A DNA stretch of 64,000 bases from Clostridium chromiireducens (lineage in GTDB: Bacteria > Bacillota > Clostridia > Clostridiales > Clostridiaceae): contig NZ_MZGT01000019.1 of the NCBI RefSeq assembly GCF_002029255.1, positions 1 through 64,000 of the forward strand. The letters are read 5' to 3'. Under the pieces are notes generated by a model. It saw nothing but the letters and a program-made list of their open reading frames with translations. It was not told where the DNA came from and ran no database searches. Positions 1 through 9,980 of the stretch are shown in pieces. The position numbers and the translations under genes were made by a program. Each line of letters begins with the position of its first letter. Position 1 is the first letter of the stretch.

Positions 1-255
1 AAATTCTTAAATTCTTAAATTCTTAAATTCTTAAATTCTTAAATTCTTAAATTCTTAAATTCTTAAATTCTTAAATTCTTAAATTCTTAAATTCTTAAAT
101 TCTTAAATTCTTAAATTCTTAAATTCTTAAATTCTTAAATTCTTAAATTCTTAAATTCTTAAATTCTTAAATTCTTAAATTCTTAAATTCTTAAATTCTT
201 AAATTCTTAAATTCTTAAATTCTTAAATTCTTAAATTCTTAAATTCTTAAATTCT
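1..255. repeat. Perfect 8-bp tandem repeat (AAATTCTT)n
   Basis: About 32 uninterrupted copies of AAATTCTT run from the first base to position 255, so the array continues beyond the left edge of the window. All frames contain stops (TAA recurs), so it does not encode protein. It ends 13 bases past the trmB stop codon, on its 3' side. No interruption or base change is visible between copies. Confidence 0.97.
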
Positions 256-268
256 GGTCATTATAAAT

Positions 269-928
269 CTAATTGTCTTTCATGGCAATCAAAAATTTTG
301 TTTTTATCCCCTGTTTCGTAAACATTCTCTCATGTTCAGTTTCTACATTACCTTTAAAATCACTCTTATGTAGGTCATATGTTATATATGTAATTTTAAA
401 CCCAGCTTCTTTAAAATATTCAAGGGATTCTTCAAATAATTCATCATCATCTGTCTTAAAGTAAATTTCTCCATCGCTCTTTAAAAATATCTTATATTGT
501 TCAAGCTGTCTTGTATGTGTTAGTCTTCTCTTTTTATGCTTTTCCTTTGGCCAAGGATTACAAAAATTTATGTATATTCTACTTATAACGTCTTCTTCTC
601 CTAAAATTTCACTAATAAGCCCTATCTCTTGAGCCATCAGCTTTACATTATCGACAGACCTATTTTGTTCTTCATAGGCTTTCTCAATATTCCTTTTCGC
701 TAGTCCTAGGACCTCGTCTTTTATATCTATTGCAATATAATTATTGTCTGAATTTTGAGAACTATGTACTGCCATAAAAGTTCCCTTTCCACATCCAAGT
801 TCTAAATATATTGGTTTAGTATTCCCAAAAAGTTCTTTCCATTTTCCTTTATATTCTTTTGGATTTACAACGAAAAAATTACAACCTTCAAGTTCAGGTC
901 TTGCCCATGGTTTTTTTCTCATTCTCAT
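269..928 (-). CDS. trmB: tRNA (guanine-N7-)-methyltransferase TrmB
   Basis: This 219-residue protein methylates N7 of guanosine 46 in the tRNA variable loop, using S-adenosylmethionine. The SAM-binding motif [11 protein letters not shown] lies near residues 42-52, and the family hallmark [16 protein letters not shown] near residues 121-136 carries the catalytic and tRNA-binding positions. A second family motif, [14 protein letters not shown], follows near residue 159. The length matches Firmicute TrmB. It stands alone between the tandem repeat downstream and a hairpin-repeat pair upstream, so operon membership is unclear. Confidence 0.95.
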   Translation of the reverse strand: MRMRKKPWARPELEGCNFFVVNPKEYKGKWKELFGNTKPIYLELGCGKGTFMAVHSSQNSDNNYIAIDIKDEVLGLAKRNIEKAYEEQNRSVDNVKLMAQEIGLISEILGEEDVISRIYINFCNPWPKEKHKKRRLTHTRQLEQYKIFLKSDGEIYFKTDDDELFEESLEYFKEAGFKITYITYDLHKSDFKGNVETEHERMFTKQGIKTKFLIAMKDN

Positions 929-1003
929 GTTAGTTCACTCCATATTTCATCATTCATAATAATTATACATATAAAAAATTATATTGCAATTTTTTCACAC
1001 AAT

Positions 1004-1150
1004 AAAGGTATTGCGAAGAACTTAAAGTGAAACAATGACCAACCGAAATAGAATACATATATGTTCCACTAGCTTATTTTTCAATGCCTGCTCCACATAT
1101 ATGTATTCTATTTCTTTGTTTTACTATCACTTTAAATCTTTTACCAATAT
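1004..1150. repeat. Hairpin repeat family A, copy 1 (short form)
   Basis: An imperfect inverted repeat: the left arm begins AAAGGTATTGCGAAG and continues into ACCGAAATAGAATACATATATGT; the right arm is its imperfect reverse complement ending near 1150. Compared with copies at 9586 and 58655 it lacks the inner hairpin, so only the outer stem and a short loop remain. It is followed in the same orientation by family B copy 1. Confidence 0.85.
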
Positions 1151-1205
1151 CTAGCCTAGGAAAACGAAATATACATTTTATCAAAATTTACAAATATAGC
1201 TCATT

Positions 1206-1555
1206 AAAAGTATTGCCACCATAAAAATATCAAAATACTTGCATTAATATATTCTTAGTTTAAACTTACTACTAAACAAAGAACGGGAACATATGTTTTT
1301 ACGGGGTGTTCATAAGAAGATTTTGCTGGCTGTTATTCTAGATTATAAGTTGTTCCAAATGTGCTTGTTCAAAAGCGTAGTCTTTGAAGCAAGCACTTTG
1401 GATGCAACTTATATTCTTAGAATAACCCAGCAAAATCTTCTAGGAACCGGAGTAAACACATATATTCCCGTTCGGTTGTTTGGCAGTAAACTTAAAATAT
1501 CCTCATACCTCAAGTATTTTCACATTTAGTTTGTTCATTGCTTCGCTTTATATAT
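1206..1555. repeat. Hairpin repeat family B, copy 1
   Basis: A roughly 350-bp near-palindrome. The outer arm (AAAATACTTG ... AACAAAGAACGGGAAC) pairs with the right end (ATTCCCGTTCGGTTGTT ... CAAGTATTTT), the middle stem AAGATTTTGCTGG pairs with CCAGCAAAATCTT, and the apex has GTTGTTCC opposite GGATGCAAC with a TTCAAA/TTTGAA tip. It ends about 17 bases after the stop codon of the siroheme reductase gene on the minus strand. A 78-codon plus-strand reading frame inside it is a by-product of the repeat. Confidence 0.88.
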
Positions 1556-1571
1556 AGTTATACGTTATTGC

Positions 1572-3122
1572 CTATTTTTTATACTTATCTACTATTTGTA
1601 ACAATTCATCTTCGTTGTTTTGTACAAATTCATAGAAATCTACATTTTTATTTTCTATATATAATGATAACTCATATAAAAATTGTGGTATTTCGCTAGC
1701 AAGTAAATCTCCGCAGATTTTTCCAAGTCTTGCATTTCCAGTTTCAAATGATCCATTAATATGTAATTCAAATACATCTTGAACAGCATCGCCGACTTTT
1801 TTACGTTTACCAGTCAAACCCACTCCAACAATTTCATGTACTGCACAAGAATTTCCACATCCTGATATATGGATTCTTGGAAGTATATCTTTATTGTAGC
1901 CTTTATCTGCAAAGTAATTAATTATATCATTAAGCATTTTTTGACTCTCTAAAATTCCAACTTGGCATATTGGCACTCCAATACATGATACACTTTGCGC
2001 TAAAGCTGTTTCTCCTCCAATGTTTTGTGTTATATCTAGAAGTTCTTTAGCTTCATCACCATTTAAATTTCTAAAATATAACCCTTCTGTCATTGTAAGT
2101 CTTATTTCTAAGTCTTTTACTGCTTTTAATTTATCTAAAATTTCTCTTAATGTCTTAACTGAAACTTGCCCACCAATTGGATGGAAATATACGCTGTATA
2201 ATCCTTTTTGTTTTTGTGAATATAATCTTGAATGTGTTAATTCTATTTCTTTACCTTCTTTAGTAATTTCCTTAGATTCTACAAATAAATCTAACTCGTT
2301 ATTATCTAGTACATCTTTCAAATGTTCTTTATAAGTTTCTATAAATTTCTCTTTACCCATTCTTTCTAATATATATCTTATACGAGCTTTATTTCTATCT
2401 TCATAGTTACCTTCTTTTATGAATAGATTTGTCATAGCCTCTACATGATATAATACTTCACTTGGTTTTATAAGCTCATCATATTCGGCTGCAATTTGAG
2501 GATTTCTTCCAATTCCGCCTCCCACAAAAACTCTAAAATATTTTTCATTATCCTTTACGGTTGCTAAAAATCCTAAATCCGCAACATTACAGTGACCATA
2601 ATCTGAGTCGCTGCTTGAGAAAGATACTTTAAACTTTCTTGGAAATTTATATGATGTTATTTTGCTTAAAAAATGATTATTTACAGCTAATGCATATGGA
2701 GTTACATCAAATGCCTCATCTTTATCTACTCCTGATAATGGTGACATAGCTACATTTCTCGGGAAATTTCCGCCTCCCCCTCTAGAATATATATCATTAT
2801 CTATACCGTCTTTCATTATTCCGCAAACCTGATCTATCGTTAAGTTATGATATTGCACTGCTTCTCTTGTAGTTAGGTGAAATCCATCTAACTCATATTT
2901 TTCTGCTATATCACATAACCAGTTCATATTATCAAAACTACTAATTCCAGAAGGAATTCTAAGTCTTATCATAAATTCTTTTTTACTACGTTCTGAGTAT
3001 ACTCCCATTCCTCCAGAAACCTTTTTAAAATCCATAATAGATACTTCACCAGATAAAAATTTATTTCCTAATTCTCTAAACTCTTCTATTTCAATTAACA
3101 ATTTTTCTTTTAAATCTTTCAC
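1572..3122 (-). CDS. Siroheme nitrite/sulfite reductase (NirA/CysI-like hemoprotein)
   Basis: This is a 516-residue member of the nitrite/sulfite reductase hemoprotein family, which carries out six-electron reduction of nitrite to ammonia or sulfite to sulfide with siroheme and a [4Fe-4S] cluster. The cluster and siroheme ligands are visible as C-x5-C (SCIGVPICQVG) and C-x3-C (ISGCGNSCAVHE) in the C-terminal third; the N-terminal half has the substrate motif HLTTREAVQYHNL. I place the start at a GTG at 3122 because AGGAGG lies just upstream; an upstream TTG at 3176 has no ribosome site. A ferredoxin-type donor is likely. Nitrite versus sulfite specificity cannot be settled here, though a nirC-like channel at 62 kb fits nitrite. 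Confidence 0.85.
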   Translation of the reverse strand: MKDLKEKLLIEIEEFRELGNKFLSGEVSIMDFKKVSGGMGVYSERSKKEFMIRLRIPSGISSFDNMNWLCDIAEKYELDGFHLTTREAVQYHNLTIDQVCGIMKDGIDNDIYSRGGGGNFPRNVAMSPLSGVDKDEAFDVTPYALAVNNHFLSKITSYKFPRKFKVSFSSSDSDYGHCNVADLGFLATVKDNEKYFRVFVGGGIGRNPQIAAEYDELIKPSEVLYHVEAMTNLFIKEGNYEDRNKARIRYILERMGKEKFIETYKEHLKDVLDNNELDLFVESKEITKEGKEIELTHSRLYSQKQKGLYSVYFHPIGGQVSVKTLREILDKLKAVKDLEIRLTMTEGLYFRNLNGDEAKELLDITQNIGGETALAQSVSCIGVPICQVGILESQKMLNDIINYFADKGYNKDILPRIHISGCGNSCAVHEIVGVGLTGKRKKVGDAVQDVFELHINGSFETGNARLGKICGDLLASEIPQFLYELSLYIENKNVDFYEFVQNNEDELLQIVDKYKK

Positions 3123-3156
3123 TTGTTCTCCTCCTAAATATAATTTATTTCTATAT

Positions 3157-3194
3157 ATTATACCCCATATTTTCAATCAAGACTATAGCTATAG
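3157..3194 (-). promoter_or_regulatory. Promoter and palindromic box upstream of the siroheme reductase
   Basis: A perfect -10 box TATAAT (3157-3162, minus strand) lies about 35 bases before the GTG start. The region 17 bp upstream lacks a good -35 box, which suggests an activator. A perfect 12-bp palindrome CTATAGCTATAG is centred at 3188.5, 29 bp from the -10 centre. The regulator is unknown. Confidence 0.45.
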
Positions 3195-3244
3195 GTTTTG
3201 TCGGTGAAATTTCATTCATTTTTAACACATATCTTTCTAAAAAT

Positions 3245-3300
3245 ATGAAAAGAAACTATTTAAATAATGCTTAACTCTTGCGATTACTTAAATAGTTTCA
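3245..3300 (-). terminator. Terminator after dnaJ
   Basis: The 12-bp stem GAAACTATTTAA/TTAAATAGTTTC (3252-3263 with 3288-3299) is followed on the minus strand by TTTTCATATTTTT. It closes the hrcA-grpE-dnaK-dnaJ operon. Confidence 0.8.
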
Positions 3301-3309
3301 ATAAAATTT

Positions 3310-4449
3310 TTATTTGTTTTTACCAAATAGTTTTTTCTTAGGAGTAGGAGCATTGGCTTCATCAAATTCTTCGCCTGATAATCTCATGAATTCATATAAA
3401 GCTTCTTTTTGTTCCTTACTTAAAGTCTTAGGAATATCAACAATAACTTTTACGTATTGATCTCCCTTTCCGCTGGAATTAACTCTTTGTATTCCTTTGC
3501 CTTTTAACCTAAACATCGTTCCTGATTGAGTGCCTGGTGGAACAGTGTACTTAACATTTCCATCTACTGTAGCTACAGTTATTTCTGTACCCAATGCAGC
3601 TTTAGCCATAGAAACATTAGCATCAATATACACATCATTTCCTTTTCTTGTGAAGACTTTTGATGGAGCAACATTAATTCTTACATATAAGTCTCCAGGA
3701 CTTCCACCTCTTAATCCATGCTCTCCTTGTCCTCTAAGCGGCATGACATTTCCTGTATCTACCCCTGCAGGTATGTTAACTTTTATTTTTCTTGTTTTTC
3801 TAACATTACCTTTTCCTCTACACTCTGAACATGGCTTTTCAATAATTTTACCAGTACCTCTACAAGTATCACAAGTAGAAGTTGAAACAAAGCTTCCAAG
3901 AGGAGTTTGTCTTTGTACTCTTACTTGACCTGATCCACCACAAGTTGGACAAGTCTTCGCATTAGTTCCAGGTTCTGCTCCACTTCCATGACAATGTTCA
4001 CAATTCTCACTTCTAGTAACAGAAATTTCTTTCTCTACTCCAAAAACGGCTTCTTCAAAAGTTAATGTTATTGTATACTCAATGTCATTTCCTCTTACTG
4101 GACCATTTCTTCTTTTAGAACTTGATCCTCCGCCTCCGAAGAATGATTCAAAAATATCTCCAAAGCCGCCCATATCAAATCCGTCAAAGCCTCCAAAGCC
4201 GCCTCCTCCGAAGCCGCCACTACCATCAAAGGCAGCTGACCCAAACTGATCATATCTAGCTTTTTTTTCTGGATCTGAAAGTACTTGATAAGCTTCATTT
4301 ATCTCTTTAAACTTTTCTTCTGCCTCAGTATTTCCTTGATTTCTATCCGGATGATATTTTACAGCTAATTTTCTAAAGGCTCTTTTTATTTCATCATCAC
4401 TTGCACCTTTTTGAACGCCAAGCAATTCATAATAGTCTTTATTTGCCAT
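3310..4449 (-). CDS. dnaJ: Chaperone protein DnaJ
   Basis: Full-length type I Hsp40 of 379 residues; it delivers unfolded clients to DnaK and stimulates DnaK ATP hydrolysis in the cytoplasm. The J domain has the invariant HPD (KYHPDRN, about residue 33), then a Gly/Phe-rich linker, then four CxxCxGxG zinc motifs ([32 protein letters not shown], residues 150-205) and the two client-binding beta domains. It is the last gene of the heat-shock operon, 110 bases after dnaK. Confidence 0.97.
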   Translation of the reverse strand: MANKDYYELLGVQKGASDDEIKRAFRKLAVKYHPDRNQGNTEAEEKFKEINEAYQVLSDPEKKARYDQFGSAAFDGSGGFGGGGFGGFDGFDMGGFGDIFESFFGGGGSSSKRRNGPVRGNDIEYTITLTFEEAVFGVEKEISVTRSENCEHCHGSGAEPGTNAKTCPTCGGSGQVRVQRQTPLGSFVSTSTCDTCRGTGKIIEKPCSECRGKGNVRKTRKIKVNIPAGVDTGNVMPLRGQGEHGLRGGSPGDLYVRINVAPSKVFTRKGNDVYIDANVSMAKAALGTEITVATVDGNVKYTVPPGTQSGTMFRLKGKGIQRVNSSGKGDQYVKVIVDIPKTLSKEQKEALYEFMRLSGEEFDEANAPTPKKKLFGKNK

Positions 4450-4485
4450 TCGTTTAAATTCACCACCTAGTTTTATTTACTGTAG

Positions 4486-4512
4486 AAAAGGGAAGACGAG
4501 CTTGCCTTCCCT
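4486..4512 (-). terminator. Intercistronic hairpin between dnaK and dnaJ
   Basis: An 8-bp stem GGGAAGGC/GTCTTCCC with a six-base loop, followed by TTTTC on the minus strand. As dnaJ continues immediately downstream it is probably a partial terminator or an mRNA-stability element that lowers dnaJ relative to dnaK. Confidence 0.55.
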
Positions 4513-4559
4513 ATCCTATTATATTAGATAACTGTAGTTTAGTACAATTAATTTATATA

Positions 4560-6413
4560 TTATTTATCTTCATCTACTTTAAAATCAGCATCTACTACAT
4601 TCTCATCATGTGGTGCGCTTTGAGCTCCTGCTCCTCCAGCTGATGCATTTGGATCAAATCCTGCTCCTTCAGCTCCACCAGCTTGTTGGTACATCTTTGT
4701 AGCTATTGGATAGAATGATTGGTTTACTGCTTCAATTGCAGCTTTAATCGCTTCAACATCTTCTCCATCTTTAATTTTCTTTAAGTCTTCAATCTTAGCT
4801 CTTACTGCTTCTTTTTCATCTTCAGTGGCTTTATCTCCAACTTCATTTAATGTTTTTTCTATTTGGTATATAGTTTGATCTGCATTGTTTACAACTTCAA
4901 CTTTTTCTTTTCTCTTCTTATCTTCTTCAGCAAATTTTTCTGCTTCTTTTACAGCTTTTTCTACCTCGTCATCACTTAAGTTAGTTGATGCAGTAATTGT
5001 GATATTTGCTTCTTTACCAGTTCCTTTATCTAATGCAGATACTTTAACAATACCATTAGCATCTATATCAAATGTAACTTCTATTTGAGGAATTCCTCTT
5101 GGTGCTGGAGCTATTCCTGATAATGTGAATTGTCCAAGTGACTTGTTATCCATAGCCATTTGTCTTTCACCTTGAACTACATTTATTTCAACTGATGTTT
5201 GGTTATCTGCAGCAGTTGAGAACACTTGACTCTTCTTTGTAGGAATAGTTGTGTTTCTTTCAATTAATGGAGTAGCTATTCCACCTGCTGTTTCAATTCC
5301 TAGTGTTAATGGAGTAACATCAAGTAATACTACGTCTTTAACTTCACCAGTTAATACACCTGCTTGAATAGCTGCACCAACTGCAACACATTCATCTGGG
5401 TTAACTCCCTTAGATGGTTCTTTTCCTGTAAAGTTCTTAACAGCTTCTACTACTGCTGGAATTCTTGTTGATCCACCAACTAATATTATTTTATCTATAT
5501 CATTTAATGAAAGCTTAGCATCAGCTAATGCTTTTCTCATAGGTTCAATACTTCTTTCAACTAGGTCATGAGTGATTTCATTAAATTTAGCTCTGCTTAA
5601 TGTTAAATCTATATGCTTTGGACCTGTTGCATCAGCAGTAATAAACGGTAAGTTTATGTTTGTTTGTTGAGATGCTGATAATTCAATTTTAGCTTTTTCA
5701 GAAGCTTCCTTTAATCTTTGAACTGCCATTTTATCTTGCATTAAATCAATTCCGTTTGAAGCTTTAAACTCATCTGCAATATATTTCATTATCTTCTCAT
5801 CAAAGTCATCTCCACCAAGCTTTGTATCACCATTAGTTGATAATACTTCAAATACTCCATCTCCAAGATCTAGAATAGATACGTCGAAAGTACCACCACC
5901 TAAGTCATAAACTAGGATTTTGTGAGCTGAATCTGTTTTATCTAAACCATAAGCTAATGATGCTGCTGTTGGTTCGTTGATTATTCTTAATACTTCAAGT
6001 CCTGCAATCTTACCTGCATCTTTAGTTGCTTGTCTTTGACTATCATTAAAGTAAGCTGGTACAGTAATAACTGCTTGAGTTACTGTTTCACCTAAATAGC
6101 TTTCCGCGTCAGCTTTTATTTTTTGTAAAACCATAGCAGAAATTTCTTGTGGTGAATATTGTTTTCCATCTATATCAACTTTATATCCTGTTCCCATATG
6201 TCTTTTAATCGAGATAACTGTTTTATCTGGATTAGTAATTGCTTGTCTTTTAGCTACTTGACCTACTAATCTTTCTCCATTTGCTTGGAATGATACTACT
6301 GAAGGAGTAGTTCTAGCACCTTCTGAGTTTGCTATAACTGTTGGTTCTCCACCTTCCATAACTGCTACACATGAATTTGTAGTTCCTAAATCTATTCCTA
6401 TAATCTTTGCCAT
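4560..6413 (-). CDS. dnaK: Chaperone protein DnaK (Hsp70)
   Basis: 617-residue Hsp70 chaperone. The nucleotide-binding domain carries the phosphate-1 motif [15 protein letters not shown] at the N terminus, the phosphate-2 motif [12 protein letters not shown] near residue 170, and the adenosine motif [16 protein letters not shown] near residue 310; the substrate-binding domain starts near [14 protein letters not shown]. The C-terminal lid ends in the usual acidic tail. A strong AGGAGG precedes the ATG. It works with DnaJ and GrpE encoded on either side and is controlled by HrcA through CIRCE. Confidence 0.98.
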   Translation of the reverse strand: MAKIIGIDLGTTNSCVAVMEGGEPTVIANSEGARTTPSVVSFQANGERLVGQVAKRQAITNPDKTVISIKRHMGTGYKVDIDGKQYSPQEISAMVLQKIKADAESYLGETVTQAVITVPAYFNDSQRQATKDAGKIAGLEVLRIINEPTAASLAYGLDKTDSAHKILVYDLGGGTFDVSILDLGDGVFEVLSTNGDTKLGGDDFDEKIMKYIADEFKASNGIDLMQDKMAVQRLKEASEKAKIELSASQQTNINLPFITADATGPKHIDLTLSRAKFNEITHDLVERSIEPMRKALADAKLSLNDIDKIILVGGSTRIPAVVEAVKNFTGKEPSKGVNPDECVAVGAAIQAGVLTGEVKDVVLLDVTPLTLGIETAGGIATPLIERNTTIPTKKSQVFSTAADNQTSVEINVVQGERQMAMDNKSLGQFTLSGIAPAPRGIPQIEVTFDIDANGIVKVSALDKGTGKEANITITASTNLSDDEVEKAVKEAEKFAEEDKKRKEKVEVVNNADQTIYQIEKTLNEVGDKATEDEKEAVRAKIEDLKKIKDGEDVEAIKAAIEAVNQSFYPIATKMYQQAGGAEGAGFDPNASAGGAGAQSAPHDENVVDADFKVDEDK

Positions 6414-6497
6414 GATATTTTTCCTCCTAAAACTTTATTAGTTTATTTTAAATTGAATTTTTCAATTAAATTTTTATATATTTTAAGTAATTTGATA

Positions 6498-7097
6498 TTA
6501 ATTAGCTACCTTAACCATTGTATGTCTTATTATCTTATCGTCTTTTTTGTATCCCTTTTGGAAAACTTCTGCTACCACATTCTTACCTAAATTTTCATCT
6601 TCAATATGCATTACTGCATTGTGAAGGTTAGGATCAAATTCACCTGTAGCATCTATTTCTTCAACTCCAAGTTTTACAAATGAATCCTTGCAGCCCTTTA
6701 TTGTCATTTCAATTCCTTTTTTCAAGTCATCTATATTTCCATCAGCTGCAATAGCTCTCTCTAAATTATCAAGAATAGGAATAATTTCTTTTAACACATC
6801 TACATATGCATCACTATATATTCCTTCTTTTTCTTTAATAGTTCTTTTTCTATAATTATCATATTCAGCTGTTAATCTTAGAAGCCTGTCTTTTGTAGTA
6901 TCTAATTCTTCTCTCAATTTCTTATTTTCCTCTTCTTGATTTTTTGTTAAATCTTCTTGATCTTCCTCTGCTGCTTCTATATTTTCAGAAGCTTCTTCGC
7001 TCGCATTATTATTTTCTACCACATTGTGATCTTGGTTTTGCGACGTTTCACTATCTTCCACTATTGTTTCATCATTTACTAACTCTTCGTTTTTCAT
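6498..7097 (-). CDS. grpE: Nucleotide exchange factor GrpE
   Basis: GrpE releases ADP from DnaK. The protein has an acidic, Glu/Asn-rich N-terminal tail, a long coiled-coil helix (EEENKKLREELDTTKDRL onwards) and the C-terminal beta domain ending HTMVKVAN, typical of the family. Start choice: an ATG at 7151 abuts the hrcA stop but has no ribosome site; ATG at 7115 follows GAGGTG and ATG at 7097 follows GGAGG at 11 bases. I use 7097 (199 residues); 7115 is nearly as good. It overlaps no neighbour and is second in the heat-shock operon. Confidence 0.93.
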   Translation of the reverse strand: MKNEELVNDETIVEDSETSQNQDHNVVENNNASEEASENIEAAEEDQEDLTKNQEEENKKLREELDTTKDRLLRLTAEYDNYRKRTIKEKEGIYSDAYVDVLKEIIPILDNLERAIAADGNIDDLKKGIEMTIKGCKDSFVKLGVEEIDATGEFDPNLHNAVMHIEDENLGKNVVAEVFQKGYKKDDKIIRHTMVKVAN

Positions 7098-7151
7098 ATC
7101 TTTATTTTCCTCCATATACCTAAAACACACCTCTTCTCTACAAGTTTTCAT

Positions 7152-8180
7152 CTATTTTGGATTACTTAAAATATTATTAAGTTCCTTTATGACTTCAGCC
7201 ATAATTGCTATTACTTTTGAATAATTAATCCTTCTAGGTCCAATCAATCCAATTTTTCCGATTGGTCTGTCATTAAAAGAATATTCAGCAGATATTATAC
7301 TACAATCTTTAACTTGTGGTTTATAATTTTCATCACCTATACTAACTGTAATATTATCCTGTGGATTAAATAACTCCATTAAAGATTCTTTATCATTCAG
7401 CAAAGATAACATTTCCTTAGCCTTATGAATATCATTATACTCAGGATAATTAAAGATATTTGTTGTTCCTTCCATAAACACTTCTGTGGAGTCAGACGTA
7501 TTTAATGTCTCATATAAAACCGGTAAAAGCGCATTAAATATTTCTTCATATTCTCCTAAATCTTTTTTCAAATTATTAATTACTTCCAGATTAATTTCTT
7601 GTATTGAAAGATTTACCAATCTATTATTTATAACTTGATTTATTCTAATTAAAGTTTCTACTTCTGGAACTTTGCCATTTAATTTCATTATGTGATTTTT
7701 TATAAGCCCTGTATCTGTTAAGAAGATTGATACTAAATTATGCTCATCAACTTTAAAAAGCTGAATTGATTTAATAAAACTCTTTTTAACTGATGGTGTT
7801 TCAATTACACAAGTTAACTTAGTAAGTTCAGATAATAAAGCACTAGTTTGCCTTACTATTTTATCTACTTCAAGCATTGCAGAATCAATTATATATTGCT
7901 TAATTTTCAAGTCCTCTTCTACTGTCAGCCTTTGGTTATCCATAAGCCTATCAACATATAATCTGTATCCCTTACTAGAAGGAATTCTTCCTGCAGAAGC
8001 ATGAGGTTGTTCTAAGTATCCCATATCTTCAAGGTCAGCCATCTCGTTCCTTATGGTTGCAGAACCAATACCTAAATTATAGTTTTTAGCAATCGTTCTT
8101 GACCCTACAGGATCTCCTGTACGAATATAGTCATTGATAATAGCTTGAAGTATTTTTATCTTTCTGTCATCAATACTCAT
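7152..8180 (-). CDS. hrcA: Heat-inducible transcription repressor HrcA
   Basis: 342-residue repressor of class I heat-shock genes. The N-terminal winged helix includes [25 protein letters not shown], followed by the signature [23 protein letters not shown]; a GAF-like domain follows. HrcA binds CIRCE and its folding depends on GroEL, giving feedback. It is the first gene of the operon and a perfect CIRCE lies 19 bases upstream of its ATG, so it represses itself. Confidence 0.97.
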   Translation of the reverse strand: MSIDDRKIKILQAIINDYIRTGDPVGSRTIAKNYNLGIGSATIRNEMADLEDMGYLEQPHASAGRIPSSKGYRLYVDRLMDNQRLTVEEDLKIKQYIIDSAMLEVDKIVRQTSALLSELTKLTCVIETPSVKKSFIKSIQLFKVDEHNLVSIFLTDTGLIKNHIMKLNGKVPEVETLIRINQVINNRLVNLSIQEINLEVINNLKKDLGEYEEIFNALLPVLYETLNTSDSTEVFMEGTTNIFNYPEYNDIHKAKEMLSLLNDKESLMELFNPQDNITVSIGDENYKPQVKDCSIISAEYSFNDRPIGKIGLIGPRRINYSKVIAIMAEVIKELNNILSNPK

Positions 8181-8198
8181 AACCTCACCTCTTTTTTG

Positions 8199-8225
8199 TT
8201 AGCACTCATTAAGCTCGAGTGCTAA
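8199..8225 (-). promoter_or_regulatory. CIRCE operator (HrcA binding site)
   Basis: Perfect match to the consensus: TTAGCACTC (8199-8207), nine-base spacer, GAGTGCTAA (8217-8225). It sits between the promoter -10 box and hrcA. Confidence 0.98.
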
Positions 8226-8238
8226 TGACTATGTTTTT

Positions 8239-8267
8239 AATATATTATTTATGATGTTTTTTGTCAA
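8239..8267 (-). promoter_or_regulatory. Sigma-A promoter of the hrcA-grpE-dnaK-dnaJ operon
   Basis: On the minus strand a consensus -35 TTGACA (8262-8267) is separated by 17 bp from TATATT (8239-8244). Transcription would start inside or next to the CIRCE operator, as expected for HrcA repression. Confidence 0.92.
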
Positions 8268-8432
8268 TTCTATTTATAATTATTATAGCTATATATAGCT
8301 AATAATAATTCAATTTAGCCAATTTATCTCACTTTTTCTCCTATTTACTTTAATTATCTACGCAATCCAGTTTATATTTGTTATGAATCCTAATCTCTGT
8401 ACTTGAATAAATCATTTTGTAATAATATTTCT

Positions 8433-9560
8433 CTACTTTAATATGAAATCACTCATGACATAATTAGATAATTCAATACCTTTAGGCGATAAAAATAGTT
8501 TTTCCGAATTCCAAACTAATAATTCTTTTTTTATATTTTTTTCAATTATCTCACCATAAACTTCATTAATATCTTTATTAAATCGTTTTTTGAATTTAAG
8601 TGTATCTACTCCGTCAATCATTCTTAACCCCATAAACATAAATTCTTCCATACTATCCTCTATACTATTTTCATAGCATTCTTCAATTATATTCTCATTG
8701 TTATTTATTTTTTCTATATATTCCTCTATGCTATCTATATTTTTAGTTCTTGAATTATTTATAAACGAACTAGCCGAAACTCCTATGCCTACGTATTCAT
8801 TGCACATCCAATAGACTTTATTATGAAAACATTCCTTCCCATCTTTTGCAAAGTTAGATATCTCATATTGATGATAATCATATTTGCTTAGAATTTCTTT
8901 TGCAGTCGAATACATCTCTCTCTCATTTTCTTCTCCTGGTAAATTTAATTTATCTTTTTCATATAGATTATAAAAACAAGTTCCTTCCTCAATTATTAAA
9001 CTATAAGCAGAAATATGCTCTGGGTTAAGCTTTGCTATATCCTCTAAAGAGTCTTTCCACTGTCCAATAGTTTGATTCGGTAATCCAAACATTAAATCTA
9101 CATTTATGTTATTAAACCCAACACTTCGAGCTAATAAATAATTATTTTTAAATTCTTCGTAACTATGTATTCTCCCAATTTCTTTTAAAATAGAGTCTTT
9201 AGTAGATTGCAACCCCATGCTTATTCTATTTACATTAAACTTTTTCATTATATCCAAATTATTTTTATTTAACGTTCCAGGATTACATTCAATAGTAAAT
9301 TCCATGTCTTCTTTTAAATGTAATGTATTTATAACTTCTAATAAGCTTTTCAAATTATCATTAGTTAAATAGGATGGAGTACCTCCTCCAATGAATATGC
9401 TGCTTATATAATAATCTTGTGCCTTCAGTAATATTTCTTTATTTAATGCATCTACATATTCACTCATTAATATTTCTTTCCCAGAATAAGATGGAAAATC
9501 ACAATATAAGCATTTTTGTTTACAAAATGGAATATGTATATATAAAGATATTTCTTTCAT
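8433..9560 (-). CDS. hemW: HemW-like radical SAM heme chaperone
   Basis: 375-residue radical SAM protein of the HemN/HemW family. The cluster motif CxxxCxxC is CKQKCLYC near residue 16; the next Cys expected in true coproporphyrinogen oxidase HemN (C-x3-C-x2-C-x-C) is missing (CDF), which points to HemW, a heme-binding protein that inserts heme into acceptors. GGGTPSYL follows. The start is ATG 9560, preceded by GGAGGG; an upstream TTG at 9617 lies inside a repeat. The hemW-hrcA order is common in Clostridia. Confidence 0.92.
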   Translation of the reverse strand: MKEISLYIHIPFCKQKCLYCDFPSYSGKEILMSEYVDALNKEILLKAQDYYISSIFIGGGTPSYLTNDNLKSLLEVINTLHLKEDMEFTIECNPGTLNKNNLDIMKKFNVNRISMGLQSTKDSILKEIGRIHSYEEFKNNYLLARSVGFNNINVDLMFGLPNQTIGQWKDSLEDIAKLNPEHISAYSLIIEEGTCFYNLYEKDKLNLPGEENEREMYSTAKEILSKYDYHQYEISNFAKDGKECFHNKVYWMCNEYVGIGVSASSFINNSRTKNIDSIEEYIEKINNNENIIEECYENSIEDSMEEFMFMGLRMIDGVDTLKFKKRFNKDINEVYGEIIEKNIKKELLVWNSEKLFLSPKGIELSNYVMSDFILK

Positions 9561-9585
9561 CAAACTTCCCTCCAATTCTTTATTT

Positions 9586-9905
9586 AAAGGTACTGCGAAG
9601 AACTTAAAGTGAAGCAATGAACAACCGAAATAGAATACATATATGTTCCGCAGGACTACAAAAAATTTCGCAAGGTATATCTAAATGGAAAGTTGCACCA
9701 CTTCTGCGTTTCCTGTGACGAGGAAACTCGACTCACATTCGTTCGCTGAGGAAGTTCGAGTATCCAAATGCAAGATTTGGACTCTCACTTCAAAGCGGAA
9801 CAACTTTCCATTAAGATACCCCAGCTGCTCATTTTTTTTATGCCTGCTTCACATATATGTATTCTATTTCTTTGTTTTGCTGCTCGCATTAAGTATTTCG
9901 CATAT
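9586..9905. repeat. Hairpin repeat family A, copy 2 (full)
   Basis: About 320 bp. The left arm begins AAAGGTACTGCGAAGAACTT, continues CCGAAATAGAATACATATA, and pairs with TATATGTATTCTATTTCTTTG near 9850. Inside sits a second stem, GGTATATCTAAATGGAAAG with CTTTCCATTAAGATACC, whose apex carries GTTGCACC on the left and GGAACAAC on the right. It lies directly upstream of hemW and is followed by family B copy 2 about 75 bases later. Confidence 0.88.
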
Positions 9906-9980
9906 ACTTGCCTAAATATTATATATTTGATGTATTATAAAGGATATATACGTTATAAAAGATAGTAAATATCCTTAAAT

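Noticed and set aside
1-255. CRISPR-like array
   Set aside because: The unit is only 8 bp with no spacers and no cas genes nearby.
1293-1529. 78-codon plus-strand reading frame (also at 10075-10320 and 59060-59359)
   Set aside because: It lies wholly inside the palindromic B repeat, has no ribosome site of note, and its repeats follow from DNA identity; not annotated as a gene.
3530-3928. 132-codon plus-strand frame opposite dnaJ
   Set aside because: Antisense shadow of a conserved gene with repetitive codon use; no start signals. The same applies to other long frames opposite dnaK, lepA, polA and hcp.
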